In this document: positions 29,024 through 37,728 of the stretch, piece after piece
Numbering within the stretch: position 1 is the stretch's first letter
Layout of the letters: each line of letters begins with the position of its first letter
Assembly: GCF_900176475.1 (NCBI RefSeq)
Contig: NZ_FWXX01000002.1
Coordinates: 508,560-572,559, forward strand
DNA: 64,000 nucleotides
Origin: Tropicibacter naphthalenivorans
Lineage (GTDB): Bacteria; Pseudomonadota; Alphaproteobacteria; Rhodobacterales; Rhodobacteraceae
Reading direction: 5' to 3'
Program-made: the position numbers and the translations under genes
The notes under the pieces: generated by a model
Told to the model about the DNA's origin: nothing
The model's database searches: none
What the model saw: only the letters and a program-made list of their open reading frames with translations

Positions 29024-30178
29024 TCAGTTGTCGCGGGCCGCCTCAAGCGCACGATAGGCCGCCACGTTGCGGTTGTGCTCGTCCAGCGTCACCGCAAAGT
29101 TATGCCCATCCGCCGGGTTCAGCGTCTTGGCGACAAAGTAGATGTAATCGGTATCCGACGGGTTCATCACCGCCTCGATTGCAGCCCGGCCCGGATTGGC
29201 GATCGGCGTCGGCGGCAAGCCATTGATCCGGTAGGTGTTCCACGGCGTTTCGCGGTCCAGTTCAGACCGGCGCAGCCCGCGTCCCAAGATGCCTTCGCCC
29301 TTGGTGATGCCGTAGATCACCGTCGGGTCCGTTTGCAGGCGGATGCCTTGGTTCAGGCGATTGACAAAGACCGAGGCCACATCAAACCGCTCTTGCGCGT
29401 TGCCGGTTTCCTTTTCCACGATGGACGCGAGGATCAGCGCCTCTTCCGGGCTGTCCAGCGGCAGACCATCGGCACGGTTCGCCCAGGCCTCCGCCAAAAT
29501 CCGGTCCTGCGCGCTTTGCATCCGTTCAATCAACGAGGCCATGCTGTCGCCCGGCGCAATCTCGTAGCTGTCCGGCGCCAGAGAGCCTTCGTCCGGCACC
29601 GCAACTTCGCCGTCCAGTACGCCGATTTCGCCAAGCTCCTGCACCACTTGCCAGCTGGTCACCCCTTCGGCCAGCGCCACGCGGTAGCGGGTGTCCGCCG
29701 CCGCGCGCACCTTTGCGTAGATCGCGGGCTCTTCGTCACTGGGCGCAAACTCGGCCCGCTCGACGTAGCGGCCCGTCGCCGGGTCCAGCTCTCGGACCTG
29801 CACCGTCGCGCGGGTGATGCCAATGCGATAGACCACCTCGGTGCCGCAGGTGGACGCCCCGCCGCGGGTCACAATATCGGTGATCTCGGCCATGGACGCG
29901 CCCTCGGGCACCAAAAAGCTCCCCGCCTTCAGCGCCTGCGTCTTGTTGGTGTAATCCGCCCCCACGCGGAACATCGCGCCCGAGATGATCGCGCCTTGAT
30001 CTTCCAAATCCCGCGAGACCGCGCGCATGGTGCTGCCGCGCGGCACCTGCACGCAAATCGGCTGCGTCAAAGGCCCTTCGGCGGAATACTCCTGCTGCGC
30101 CCAGATCAGCATCCCGCCCAGCAGGAACACCGCGACGACCAGAAAGGTCAGCGCGTTTGACGCGATGTTACGCCACAT
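29024..30178 (-). CDS. mltG: MltG, endolytic murein transglycosylase
   Basis: 384 residues. One membrane anchor near residues 5-27 (ALTFLVVAVFLLGGMLIWA), then a LysM-like region and the YceG catalytic domain. The catalytic glutamate lies in LILASIVEKETGNAQERFDVASVF, followed by QTDPTVIYGI and the C-terminal PTPIANPGRAAIEAV, all typical. MltG cleaves nascent glycan strands to set their length. It begins five bases after the fabF stop, a common alphaproteobacterial arrangement. A paired hairpin follows its stop. Confidence 0.96.
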   Translation of the reverse strand: MWRNIASNALTFLVVAVFLLGGMLIWAQQEYSAEGPLTQPICVQVPRGSTMRAVSRDLEDQGAIISGAMFRVGADYTNKTQALKAGSFLVPEGASMAEITDIVTRGGASTCGTEVVYRIGITRATVQVRELDPATGRYVERAEFAPSDEEPAIYAKVRAAADTRYRVALAEGVTSWQVVQELGEIGVLDGEVAVPDEGSLAPDSYEIAPGDSMASLIERMQSAQDRILAEAWANRADGLPLDSPEEALILASIVEKETGNAQERFDVASVFVNRLNQGIRLQTDPTVIYGITKGEGILGRGLRRSELDRETPWNTYRINGLPPTPIANPGRAAIEAVMNPSDTDYIYFVAKTLNPADGHNFAVTLDEHNRNVAAYRALEAARDN

Positions 30179-30183
30179 GGGGG

Positions 30184-31446
30184 TTACTCCACCTTCCCGA
30201 AGATCACGCTGGCGTTGGTGCCGCCAAAGCCAAAGCTGTTGGACAGCGCATAGTCGATCTTGCGCGCGCGCTTGGCGTTGGGGGCCAGGTCCAGCTTGCT
30301 CTCGACCGCCGGGTTATCCAGGTTGATTGTCGGCGGGGCCACCTGATCGCGGATCGCCAGAATGCTGAACACCGCCTCGATCGCGCCAGCCGCCCCCAGC
30401 AGGTGCCCGGTGGCCGATTTGGTCGAGGACATAGTCGCGCCAGAGGCCGCATCGCCCAGCAACCGCTCTACCGCGCCCAGCTCGATCGTGTCCGCCATGG
30501 TCGAGGTGCCATGCGCGTTGATGTAATCAATCGCCGACGGCTCCAGCCCCGCATCCTTCAGCGCCGCCCGCATCGAGCGCTCACCGCCCTCACCGCTCTC
30601 GGACGGTGCGGTGATGTGATAAGCATCGCCCGTCAGACCATAGCCGCACACCTCTGCGTAAATCTTGGCCCCGCGCGCCTTGGCGTGCTCGTACTCTTCC
30701 AGCACCACAACACCCGCGCCCTCACCCATGACAAAACCGTCACGGTCCGCATCATAAGGGCGCGAGGCCGCCTTGGGGTCATCCGCGCGCTTGGTCGACA
30801 GCGCCTTACAGGCGTTGAAACCGGCGATGCCAATCTCGCCAATGGCCGCCTCTGCGCCGCCTGCGATCATCACATCCGCGTCGCCATACTTGATCAACCG
30901 CGCCGCGTCGCCAATGGCGTGCGCGCCGGTCGAACAGGCCGTCACAACCGCGTGGTTCGGCCCCTTAAAGCCATAGCGAATGGACACGTTCCCCGAAATC
31001 AGGTTGATCAGCGCGCCGGGAATAAAGAACGGCGACACACGGCGCGGCCCCTTTTCCTTGATCATGATCGCAGTGTCCGCGATGGCGTTCAGCCCGCCAA
31101 TGCCAGAGCCGATCATCACGCCGGTGCGCAGACGATCCTCTTCGCCCTCGGGCTTCCAGCCCGCATCGCTGACCGCCTGCTCGGCCGCCGCAATGCCAAA
31201 GCGAATGAACTCATCCACTTTGCGCTGCTCTTTCTTGTCCATGTACAGATCGGGATTAAACGTCCCGTCGGTGCCGTCCCCATAGGGAACCTCACAGGCG
31301 TAAGTCGTCGCCAGATGGCTGGCATCGAACTTTGTAATGGTGCCCGCACCGGACTGACCATCCAACAAACGGTCCCAGGTTTCTTCCACACCACAAGCCA
31401 GCGGAGTGACCAACCCAAGCCCTGTGACAACAACGCGACGTGCCAT
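30184..31446 (-). CDS. fabF: Beta-ketoacyl-ACP synthase II
   Basis: 420 residues, full length. Condensing enzyme of fatty-acid elongation. RRVVVTGLGLVTPL at the start, the nucleophile cysteine in TACSTGAHAIGDA, and two histidines in NAHGTSTMADTIE and SATGHLLGAAGAIEA form the Cys-His-His triad; ALSNSFGFGGTNA closes the protein. acpP, often directly upstream, is not here: the gene is preceded by a 309-base spacer that holds repeats. mltG follows after five bases. Confidence 0.97.
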   Translation of the reverse strand: MARRVVVTGLGLVTPLACGVEETWDRLLDGQSGAGTITKFDASHLATTYACEVPYGDGTDGTFNPDLYMDKKEQRKVDEFIRFGIAAAEQAVSDAGWKPEGEEDRLRTGVMIGSGIGGLNAIADTAIMIKEKGPRRVSPFFIPGALINLISGNVSIRYGFKGPNHAVVTACSTGAHAIGDAARLIKYGDADVMIAGGAEAAIGEIGIAGFNACKALSTKRADDPKAASRPYDADRDGFVMGEGAGVVVLEEYEHAKARGAKIYAEVCGYGLTGDAYHITAPSESGEGGERSMRAALKDAGLEPSAIDYINAHGTSTMADTIELGAVERLLGDAASGATMSSTKSATGHLLGAAGAIEAVFSILAIRDQVAPPTINLDNPAVESKLDLAPNAKRARKIDYALSNSFGFGGTNASVIFGKVE

Positions 31447-31755
31447 GGCGGCGCCCTTTCCTCAATCTATCTTGGCGACGCTCTTACCCCGCCATCGCCC
31501 ACGGGGGCAAGAGCACAGCGCCCATACGGCGAACCCCCGCCCACCTTTTCTCTCAGACAAGACGCCCAAACGCGCCCGCCGCATCTTCTTCTCTTTAAAA
31601 ATATCCTCGGGGGAGCTCGAGGGGGCAGAAGGCCCCCTCGTTTAAAACGGGGGAGCTCGAGCGGGCAGAAGGCCCCCTCGTTTAAAACGGGGGTGCGCGA
31701 GGGGGCAGACAGCCCCCTCGTTACCGCGCCCTCAACCCGCGATCCGGCAAACGGT
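31447..31755. other. Intergenic stretch before fabF with repeats
   Basis: 309 bases without a gene. From 31584 it holds dispersed repeat copy 2 with a three-unit 40-bp tandem array; the rest (31447-31583) must carry the fabF promoter, for which I see no clear boxes. The glycosyltransferase-like gene ends at 31756. Confidence 0.7.
31584..31728 (-). repeat. Dispersed 3' repeat, copy 2, with three 40-bp tandem units
   Basis: Core CTTCTTCTCTTT then AAATATCC at 31585-31606, followed by three direct 40-bp units at 31609-31648, 31649-31688 and 31689-31728. Units 1 and 2 differ at one base; unit 3 diverges at its ends. Each contains CGAGGGGGC (or CGAGCGGGC) and GCCCCCTCG, able to form a hairpin. It lies between the stop of the glycosyltransferase-like gene and fabF. 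Confidence 0.9.
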
Positions 31756-32556
31756 TCACGCCCAACCGTCCCCCAAGTCCGCCCGCGCGCGGTCGATCCA
31801 ATGCTCCTGCAACCAATCGCAAGGCTTGGAATAGCGGATCACAGACCCCTTCCACCCGGCCAAAGCATCCGTCATCTTGGGCCGCCCGTGGAAACACACC
31901 ACCCGAGCATCGGCGGGCAAACGCGGCGCGTGCAGGTAGTTGCCGGGGAACGGGTTGCAGTCATACTTGAACGACACCACCCACTCATCCGGGATGTAGC
32001 TAAAGCACCCGTTGTCCATCGCCTTGTGCGAGGTATAGCGCTGTTCCGACCCGCGCGCCTTTTCAACCTCTGCATAAGGATTGGCCGCCAAGTCATTGTA
32101 CAAAAACGTATGTTTCGCCGGATCAAACCGAAAGACCGACCCATGCCCGGTGGGCCGCCCCTTGCGCTTTTCGGTCCAGTCGTGGCGCATGGCGATGTCG
32201 CCCGGCGCCATATCGTGGATCTCATCCAAAGATCCGGTGATCACCACGTCCAGATCGAACCCCAAAACCGGCCCCTGCAAATCCGGCACCAAGCCGGGCT
32301 TGAACAGCGACACCTTGCGCATCGCGCCTTGCCGGTTTGCCACGGCCAAAGCCTGCGCCATCGGCTCGGCAAAGGGCTCCACCGGCAGGTCCAGAACCTC
32401 GATATCGGGGTGAAAGCCTTCCGCGTGTTCGGTCATACACATGAACCGCACCGGGCGTTTCATATTGCGCCGCACGCCGGAATACAGCCGGTTGACGTAT
32501 TCGGGGCCGAACAGCGTGCCCCACTTGATGCACATGATATTGACGGTCTCAGTCAT
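31756..32556 (-). CDS. Glycosyltransferase-like protein of unknown function
   Basis: 266 residues from the ATG at 32556. The N-terminal MCIKWGTLFGPEYVNRLYSGVRRN and the aspartate motif GFDLDVVITGSLDEI (about residues 95-110) resemble the DxD of family 8-like glycosyltransferases, and DNGCFSYIPDEWVVSFKYDC follows. No signal peptide. Sugar donor and acceptor are unknown, and no other polysaccharide genes are nearby. The ribosome site is weak. Confidence 0.72.
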   Translation of the reverse strand: MTETVNIMCIKWGTLFGPEYVNRLYSGVRRNMKRPVRFMCMTEHAEGFHPDIEVLDLPVEPFAEPMAQALAVANRQGAMRKVSLFKPGLVPDLQGPVLGFDLDVVITGSLDEIHDMAPGDIAMRHDWTEKRKGRPTGHGSVFRFDPAKHTFLYNDLAANPYAEVEKARGSEQRYTSHKAMDNGCFSYIPDEWVVSFKYDCNPFPGNYLHAPRLPADARVVCFHGRPKMTDALAGWKGSVIRYSKPCDWLQEHWIDRARADLGDGWA

Positions 32557-32762
32557 CGCAAAACCCCGGCGCGCTTGGTGTGGCGCTGCCATAACAATGA
32601 CCGCGCCATTTTGCCAGCACCCTTGCACCAGACCGCCCCCGGCGCTACCTCGGGTGCATGAAATCAACCGCCGGAGACCGCATGACCCATGCCGCCGTCC
32701 TCCGGGCCGCGGCCTGAGCGTGCCGTTGCCCGCACCCGCCCGCCTTCAGTCGGCCATTTGCC

Positions 32763-33833
32763 ATGACTGAGCAGACCCTCGCTGACCTCGGCTGGGGCGC
32801 CTTCTTTGCCCAGCAACTGACCGATGAGGACGCAAACCTGCGCCCCGCCCGCGTCACCGAAGTGCAACGCGACCGCATTCGCGCCATGGACACGGGCGGC
32901 ACACATACGCTGATCCCGGCGCAGCACGCTGGGACATACGCGGTGGGCGATTGGGTGCTGACCGACGGCACCCACGCGCAGCGCCGCCTTGACGCGCGCT
33001 CGGCCCTCACCCGCAAGGCCGCCGGCCACGTGGCCTACACCCAGCGCATCGCCGCCAATGTGGACACGCTCGGCATCGTCACCAGCTGCAACCACGATTT
33101 CAGCGTCGCGCGGGTGGAACGTTACCTGACGCTGGCCGCGCAGGCTGGCTGCCGTCCGCTCTTGATCCTCACCAAACCGGACAAGGTCGAGGATCATGAG
33201 ACCGCCGAAGATTACCTCACCCAGGCGCATGCCATCGACCCCGACCTGACCGCGATCATGATCAACGCCAAGGACGCCGAACAGGTGGCGCGGCTGCACC
33301 CTTGGTGCGGGAACGGGCAGACGCTGGCTTTGCTCGGCTCCTCCGGGGTGGGCAAAACCACCCTGCGCAACGCCCTGACCGGAGAGAACGCCCCGACCCA
33401 GAAAATCCGTCAGGACGATTCAAAGGGCCGCCACACCACGACTTACCGCAGCCTCGTGCAGACCAACCTGGGCGGTTGGCTGATCGACACGCCGGGGATG
33501 CGCGAGCTGCAATTGGCGGACGCGCAGGAGGGCATCGAAGAGGTCTTTGACGATCTGGTCGAGTTGGAAACCCAGTGCAAGTTCCGCAACTGCGGCCACG
33601 GCGCCGAGCCGGGCTGCGCGATCCAGGCGGCGATTGCTTCGGGCGATCTGGATGCCGCCCGTCTTGAGCGCTGGCGCAAGCTGATCGAAGAGGACGCGCG
33701 CAACTCCGAAAGCGTCGCCCGCCAGCGCGAGCGTCAAAAGGCGTTTGGCAAGATGGTCAAAGGCGCAAAAAAGGCGAAAAAGCAGGCCAAGAAACAAGCC
33801 CGCCGCCCTATTCAGCATGGGCCGGAGGATTGA
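32763..33833 (+). CDS. rsgA: RsgA, ribosome small-subunit biogenesis GTPase
   Basis: 356 residues. Circularly permuted GTPase that assists late 30S maturation. An OB-fold begins the protein; the GTPase motifs come in permuted order: LTKPD (G4) at 136-140, P-loop GSSGVGKTT at 192-200 and DTPGMRE at 242-248. A zinc-binding C-terminal set C272, C277, H279 and C285 follows, and the tail is Lys-rich. It stands alone on the plus strand; the AT-rich orphan gene faces its 3' end. Confidence 0.95.
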   Translation: MTEQTLADLGWGAFFAQQLTDEDANLRPARVTEVQRDRIRAMDTGGTHTLIPAQHAGTYAVGDWVLTDGTHAQRRLDARSALTRKAAGHVAYTQRIAANVDTLGIVTSCNHDFSVARVERYLTLAAQAGCRPLLILTKPDKVEDHETAEDYLTQAHAIDPDLTAIMINAKDAEQVARLHPWCGNGQTLALLGSSGVGKTTLRNALTGENAPTQKIRQDDSKGRHTTTYRSLVQTNLGGWLIDTPGMRELQLADAQEGIEEVFDDLVELETQCKFRNCGHGAEPGCAIQAAIASGDLDAARLERWRKLIEEDARNSESVARQRERQKAFGKMVKGAKKAKKQAKKQARRPIQHGPED

Positions 33834-33951
33834 GGGGTTGGCCGGCCTAAACTGAAATTAGGTCCACTGTCCGTTTTTTGAGCCCGATCCTACCGATGCA
33901 GCAAGTATTGTGAAGGTCAGCTCCCTTCGATCCCAGAAACACAAGCATAGA

Positions 33952-34854
33952 TTAACTCGAAGTATTGACATTCCTCACGGAGCCGAGCGCTCTAACGAGT
34001 AGGAGGCTGGATTTGTGCGCAGAATAGGACTGCTCGCGCGTGGATGCCTCTTCACCGTATCGAACCGCAGCTGAGCACTGGATATCATTTAGGAGGCGGT
34101 CCAAATCCAATCCCATGATGGAACTTGCCAACTTTTTGTGGAGCTTTTTCAGGTCATGAGTATGAGGAATGGGCGATACATCACCGATCACCTCAATCAA
34201 GCCCTTCATGAACTTCTCAGCAAGTTGGAGTGATGCCCATCTTGCCTGCCCATGGTTCGGCTTCTGGCTAGTCATGTGCATCACAGCAGTCATCCAATCG
34301 CTCTGTGCTTCTGCGAAGAAGTGGCTCGATTTCGAAAATCGGTCGAATGCGGCTCGAACGTCCATGCCTACCATGAACATACCATAGACCTCGGCGAGAT
34401 CATTGTCGCTGAAGTGATTTAGTCGCGCGGCGGTTATTCCCGACAACTGCTTACAGGCGTTCAATCTAGGGGCGCCAACAACTGCGTCATGGTCATCATA
34501 CAACTCTCGTTCAACTACCGGCGTGAAACGCCCATAGATGATTGGCAGCTTGAGTTCCCATAGATCACCATCAGCTTGCACCGCGACCTTTGCGTTTGCA
34601 GATGGATCGAGCTTGATACCGTCTCCATAGACTTGCCCATACCAATCCCGAATTTTTGCTGCGTACTTCCAACTGCTAATCAGATGATCAGGGACCCCAG
34701 GCTGAGGCTCCGTGAACGGCATCGACATATTGAAACGTTGTCCGAACTTGATAATCGCATTCATTGGACGACCCAACGGAGGCACGCCTGCCGCTTTTAA
34801 TTCATTGTCGATTTCAAGGATGACTGGGGTGATGTCATTTGGAATGCGTGACAT
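33952..34854 (-). CDS. Orphan low-GC gene; C-terminal half HEPN-like
   Basis: 300 residues, AAGGGC upstream of the ATG. G+C is visibly lower than in the neighbours (sample lines at 34141 and 34561 give about 45 and 52 percent against about 62 in 35461), pointing to horizontal origin. Residues 180-285 resemble a HEPN domain: LAEKFMKGLIEVIG (211-224), THDLKKLHKKL (232-242) and RYGEEA (265-270) match its spacing. An R-x5-H pair (R172, H178) resembles the RNase motif of HEPN toxins, but lies before the core, so catalysis is doubtful. The N-terminal 160 residues are unrecognised. No nucleotidyltransferase or antitoxin gene is next to it. It could be a defence or toxin protein, or a degraded relic. 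Confidence 0.7.
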   Translation of the reverse strand: MSRIPNDITPVILEIDNELKAAGVPPLGRPMNAIIKFGQRFNMSMPFTEPQPGVPDHLISSWKYAAKIRDWYGQVYGDGIKLDPSANAKVAVQADGDLWELKLPIIYGRFTPVVERELYDDHDAVVGAPRLNACKQLSGITAARLNHFSDNDLAEVYGMFMVGMDVRAAFDRFSKSSHFFAEAQSDWMTAVMHMTSQKPNHGQARWASLQLAEKFMKGLIEVIGDVSPIPHTHDLKKLHKKLASSIMGLDLDRLLNDIQCSAAVRYGEEASTREQSYSAHKSSLLLVRALGSVRNVNTSS

Positions 34855-35039
34855 GATAGCCCTTCAGGTATTGCCCGGTAAATCTGGTATCCCGCGTCGG
34901 TTGGTCGACGCTCATTTCTGAGAAGTATCTATGTCTTCCGGAACTGAAAAGCAGTCATTCGAGAAGACACAGCGAAAGTCGGCTTCGTCCGCATCCCACC
35001 CCGCCAGTCCCGGCGGGGGCGCTTATTTTCCCTAACCCG

Positions 35040-36206
35040 TTACGCCGCAGGCATCCGGCGTTCCACGATCTCGGCCCACCACGAACAGCCCGCGGGGATC
35101 GCTTCGTCGTTGAAGTTGTATTCGGGGTTGTGCACGTCCGCCGTGTCCCCGTTCCCCACAAGGATATACGCGCCGGGGCGCTCTTCGAGCATATAGGCAA
35201 AGTCTTCGCCGCCCATGGTGATCGGCGCGTCACGCTCGCAGGCTCCGGACACGGCCTCGGCCACGTCGGCGGCAAAGGCGGTCTGCGCCTCGGAGTTCAC
35301 CATCGACGGGTAGCCGGGAATCCAGCGCACCTCGGCGGTGCCGCCAAAGGCCGATGCCGTCGCGGGGGCGATGGCCTTGATGCGCTCTTCGCCAAGGGCG
35401 CGGTTTTCCTTGGACATGGTGCGCATGGTGCCGCGCAGGGTCACCCGCGCCGGGATCACGTTGAACGCCTTGGACGAGCTTTCGATCGAGGTCACCGACA
35501 CCACGATCTGGTCGGCCGGGTCCGAGTTGCGCGAGGCAATGGTCTGCATCGCCTGCACCACCTGGGCGGCGATGATCACCGGGTCGATGGTCTGGTGGGG
35601 CTTGGCCCCGTGGCCGCCCTTGCCGTGGATGGTGATCTCGAACTGGTCGGTGGCGGCAAAGAAGGCACCGGGGCGGATGGCAAAGCTGCCCACAGGCTGG
35701 CCGGGCCAGTTGTGCATCCCGTAGACCTCTTGGATGTTCCAGCGGTCCATCATGCCGTCTTCGCACATCTCACGGCCACCGCCGCCGCCCTCTTCGGCGG
35801 GCTGAAAGATCACCACAACCGTGCCGTCGAAATTGCGCGTCTCGGACAGGTACTTGGCCGCGCCCAGCAGCATGGCGGTGTGGCCGTCGTGGCCGCAGGC
35901 GTGCATGGCACCCGGCGTCTTGGAGGCGTATTCCAGCCCCGTCTGTTCGTGGATCGGCAGGGCGTCCATATCGGCGCGCAGGCCGATCACCTTGCCGCTC
36001 GAGTCGGTCTTGCCCTTGATGACGCCGACAACGCCGGTGCGGCCAATGCCGGTGACGATCTCGTCGCAGCCGAACTCGGCCAGTTTGTCGGCCACCACCT
36101 GCGCGGTGCGGTGCGTTTCAAAGAGGATTTCGGGGTTTTCATGCAAGTCACGTCGCCAAGCGGTGATCTCTGGTTGCAACTCGGCAAAGCGGTTCTTGAC
36201 GGGCAT
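35040..36206 (-). CDS. M20 family amidohydrolase (hippurate hydrolase/IAA-amino-acid hydrolase type)
   Basis: 388 residues from the ATG at 36206 with AGGAG seven bases upstream. Metal-dependent hydrolase of N-acyl amino acids. Motifs: WRRDLHENPEILFETHRTA near 17-35, MHACGHDGHTAMLLG near 100-114 (metal ligands Cys and His), FQPAEEGGGGG (catalytic Glu) and the end MGGEDFAYMLEERPG. IHGKGGHGAKP marks the dimerisation domain. It follows the oxidoreductase gene on the same strand after 175 bases and probably belongs to the peptide-use group. Confidence 0.92.
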   Translation of the reverse strand: MPVKNRFAELQPEITAWRRDLHENPEILFETHRTAQVVADKLAEFGCDEIVTGIGRTGVVGVIKGKTDSSGKVIGLRADMDALPIHEQTGLEYASKTPGAMHACGHDGHTAMLLGAAKYLSETRNFDGTVVVIFQPAEEGGGGGREMCEDGMMDRWNIQEVYGMHNWPGQPVGSFAIRPGAFFAATDQFEITIHGKGGHGAKPHQTIDPVIIAAQVVQAMQTIASRNSDPADQIVVSVTSIESSSKAFNVIPARVTLRGTMRTMSKENRALGEERIKAIAPATASAFGGTAEVRWIPGYPSMVNSEAQTAFAADVAEAVSGACERDAPITMGGEDFAYMLEERPGAYILVGNGDTADVHNPEYNFNDEAIPAGCSWWAEIVERRMPAA

Positions 36207-36381
36207 TTTCGGCTCCTGTTGCGCGGGTGTTAGCGCTTTTGAAGGTGAGTTTGGCGGGGGCATACGCCCACCGCGATGGGGCTAAGCCTAGACAGATACA
36301 TGACAAGTGCAAGCATTCTTGCGCAGGTTTTTGACCCTTTGGTCAGGGCTTGCTTCGGGATGCCTGCGTTTGCGGCAGCCC

Positions 36382-37725
36382 TTAGATATTCGGTCCGGGG
36401 ACCAGCCGCGACCCATCGGAAAAGCGGCTCAGGCGAAAGCGGGTCAGGTCGATACCGGGGTCTTTGCCCGAGGCCAGATCGGCCATGATCCGGCCAAAGC
36501 CCGGCCCCGCGCCGAACCCATGCCCGCACATCCCGGTGCAGACCATCAACCCCGGCAAGGCGCTGACGTGATCCACCACCGGCACCACATCGGGCAGCAC
36601 GTCGATCATTCCCGCCCAGAGCGCCTGTACCGGGATCTCGCCCACCTGGGGATAGAGCTGGGCAAAGCGGCGTGTCAGATCGGCGGCCTTCTTGCGGTTT
36701 GGCTCGGGGGTCAGGATGCGCATCGCCTCGAACGGGCTGGGCGCGTCCTCGGCCCAGCGGCGCGGCGTGGTAAAGGCATCCGGGTAGCCACGCGGCGCGG
36801 CGGCGCGCAGGCGCACGTCGAACTCTCCCGAGACGGCAAGGCGCGCATAGACCGGCAGGTGGCGGATCGCGTCCGGCCCGATGAACAGCTCGGAAAAGGC
36901 AGAGGGCGCAAGGGTATAGCCCCCGTCCTCGCGCGGGCGAAAGGCGATGCGGTCATCGACGCCTGCGCTGGCCACGACCTGCGGCAAAGGCCCGGTGGCC
37001 AAAGCGGTCGAGCGCACCGACAGCTGCGGGATCGACACCCCGTGCCGCCGCAAGAACAGCGAAGACCACGCGCCCCCGGCCAGCATCACCCGCTCGGCCC
37101 TGATGCGCCCGGCCTCGGTGATGACCCCGGTGACCTTGCCCCCTTGGATGTCCAGCGCCCGCACGGCACAGCCTTCGCGGATCAACGCCCCGCTGTCGCG
37201 CGCCAGCCGCGCCAGTTCGGGAACGGCGACCCAAGGCTCGGCCTTCATGTCGCTGGGCGTGTGCAACGCCCCGACCCAGTCGGAATTCGGCGTGCCCGTG
37301 ATCTGGGCCGTCTCGGCGCGCGACAGCATCTGCGCCCCCGCCCCCAGCGGATTGGCCTCGTCGCGCCACGCCTCAAAGGCGGCCAAGTCCTTGGCGGTCT
37401 TGGCCAGATAGGAAATCCCCACGGTACGCAGGCCCAAACGGCCTTGGCATTCGGCGTCCAGCCCCTGCCACAGCCGCTGCGACTCTCGCGCCACGGGGAT
37501 CTCGGCCATGTCGCGCCCCTGCACCCGGATCCAGCCCCAGTTGCGGCTCGATTGCTCGGCGGCGACGCGGCCCTTTTCGAGGATCAAGACCTTCAGCCCC
37601 GCCCGCGCCGCATAAAGCGCCGTGCATATGCCAATGACCCCGCCGCCGATGACGATCAGATCAACCGCATCGGGCAAAGGCGCGCCATGTTCGGGCGTGG
37701 CGGGCAATGAAAACGGAAACGTCAT
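36382..37725 (-). CDS. FAD-dependent oxidoreductase, DAO family
   Basis: 447 residues. The FAD dinucleotide motif VIGGGVIGICTALYAARAG (about 24-42) with the glutamate in LILEKG, then AAEQSSRNWGWIRVQGRD, is characteristic of D-amino-acid-oxidase/glycine-oxidase-like proteins; the C-terminal CTGMCGHGFGAGPGFGRI binds FAD. The electron donor is probably an amino acid, but the substrate cannot be named. Its start is three bases after the argE-like stop, so both are co-transcribed. Confidence 0.9.
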   Translation of the reverse strand: MTFPFSLPATPEHGAPLPDAVDLIVIGGGVIGICTALYAARAGLKVLILEKGRVAAEQSSRNWGWIRVQGRDMAEIPVARESQRLWQGLDAECQGRLGLRTVGISYLAKTAKDLAAFEAWRDEANPLGAGAQMLSRAETAQITGTPNSDWVGALHTPSDMKAEPWVAVPELARLARDSGALIREGCAVRALDIQGGKVTGVITEAGRIRAERVMLAGGAWSSLFLRRHGVSIPQLSVRSTALATGPLPQVVASAGVDDRIAFRPREDGGYTLAPSAFSELFIGPDAIRHLPVYARLAVSGEFDVRLRAAAPRGYPDAFTTPRRWAEDAPSPFEAMRILTPEPNRKKAADLTRRFAQLYPQVGEIPVQALWAGMIDVLPDVVPVVDHVSALPGLMVCTGMCGHGFGAGPGFGRIMADLASGKDPGIDLTRFRLSRFSDGSRLVPGPNI

Positions 37726-37728
37726 GGC

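Noticed and set aside
31609-31728. CRISPR array
   Set aside because: Three units follow each other with no spacers, and there are no cas genes.
33842-33885. Short stretch after rsgA reminiscent of an insertion-sequence end
   Set aside because: No matching second end, no transposase and no target duplication could be found by eye.
34931-35035. 34-codon plus-strand frame beside the low-GC gene
   Set aside because: No ribosome site and low-complexity ending; more likely part of a decayed dispersed sequence.
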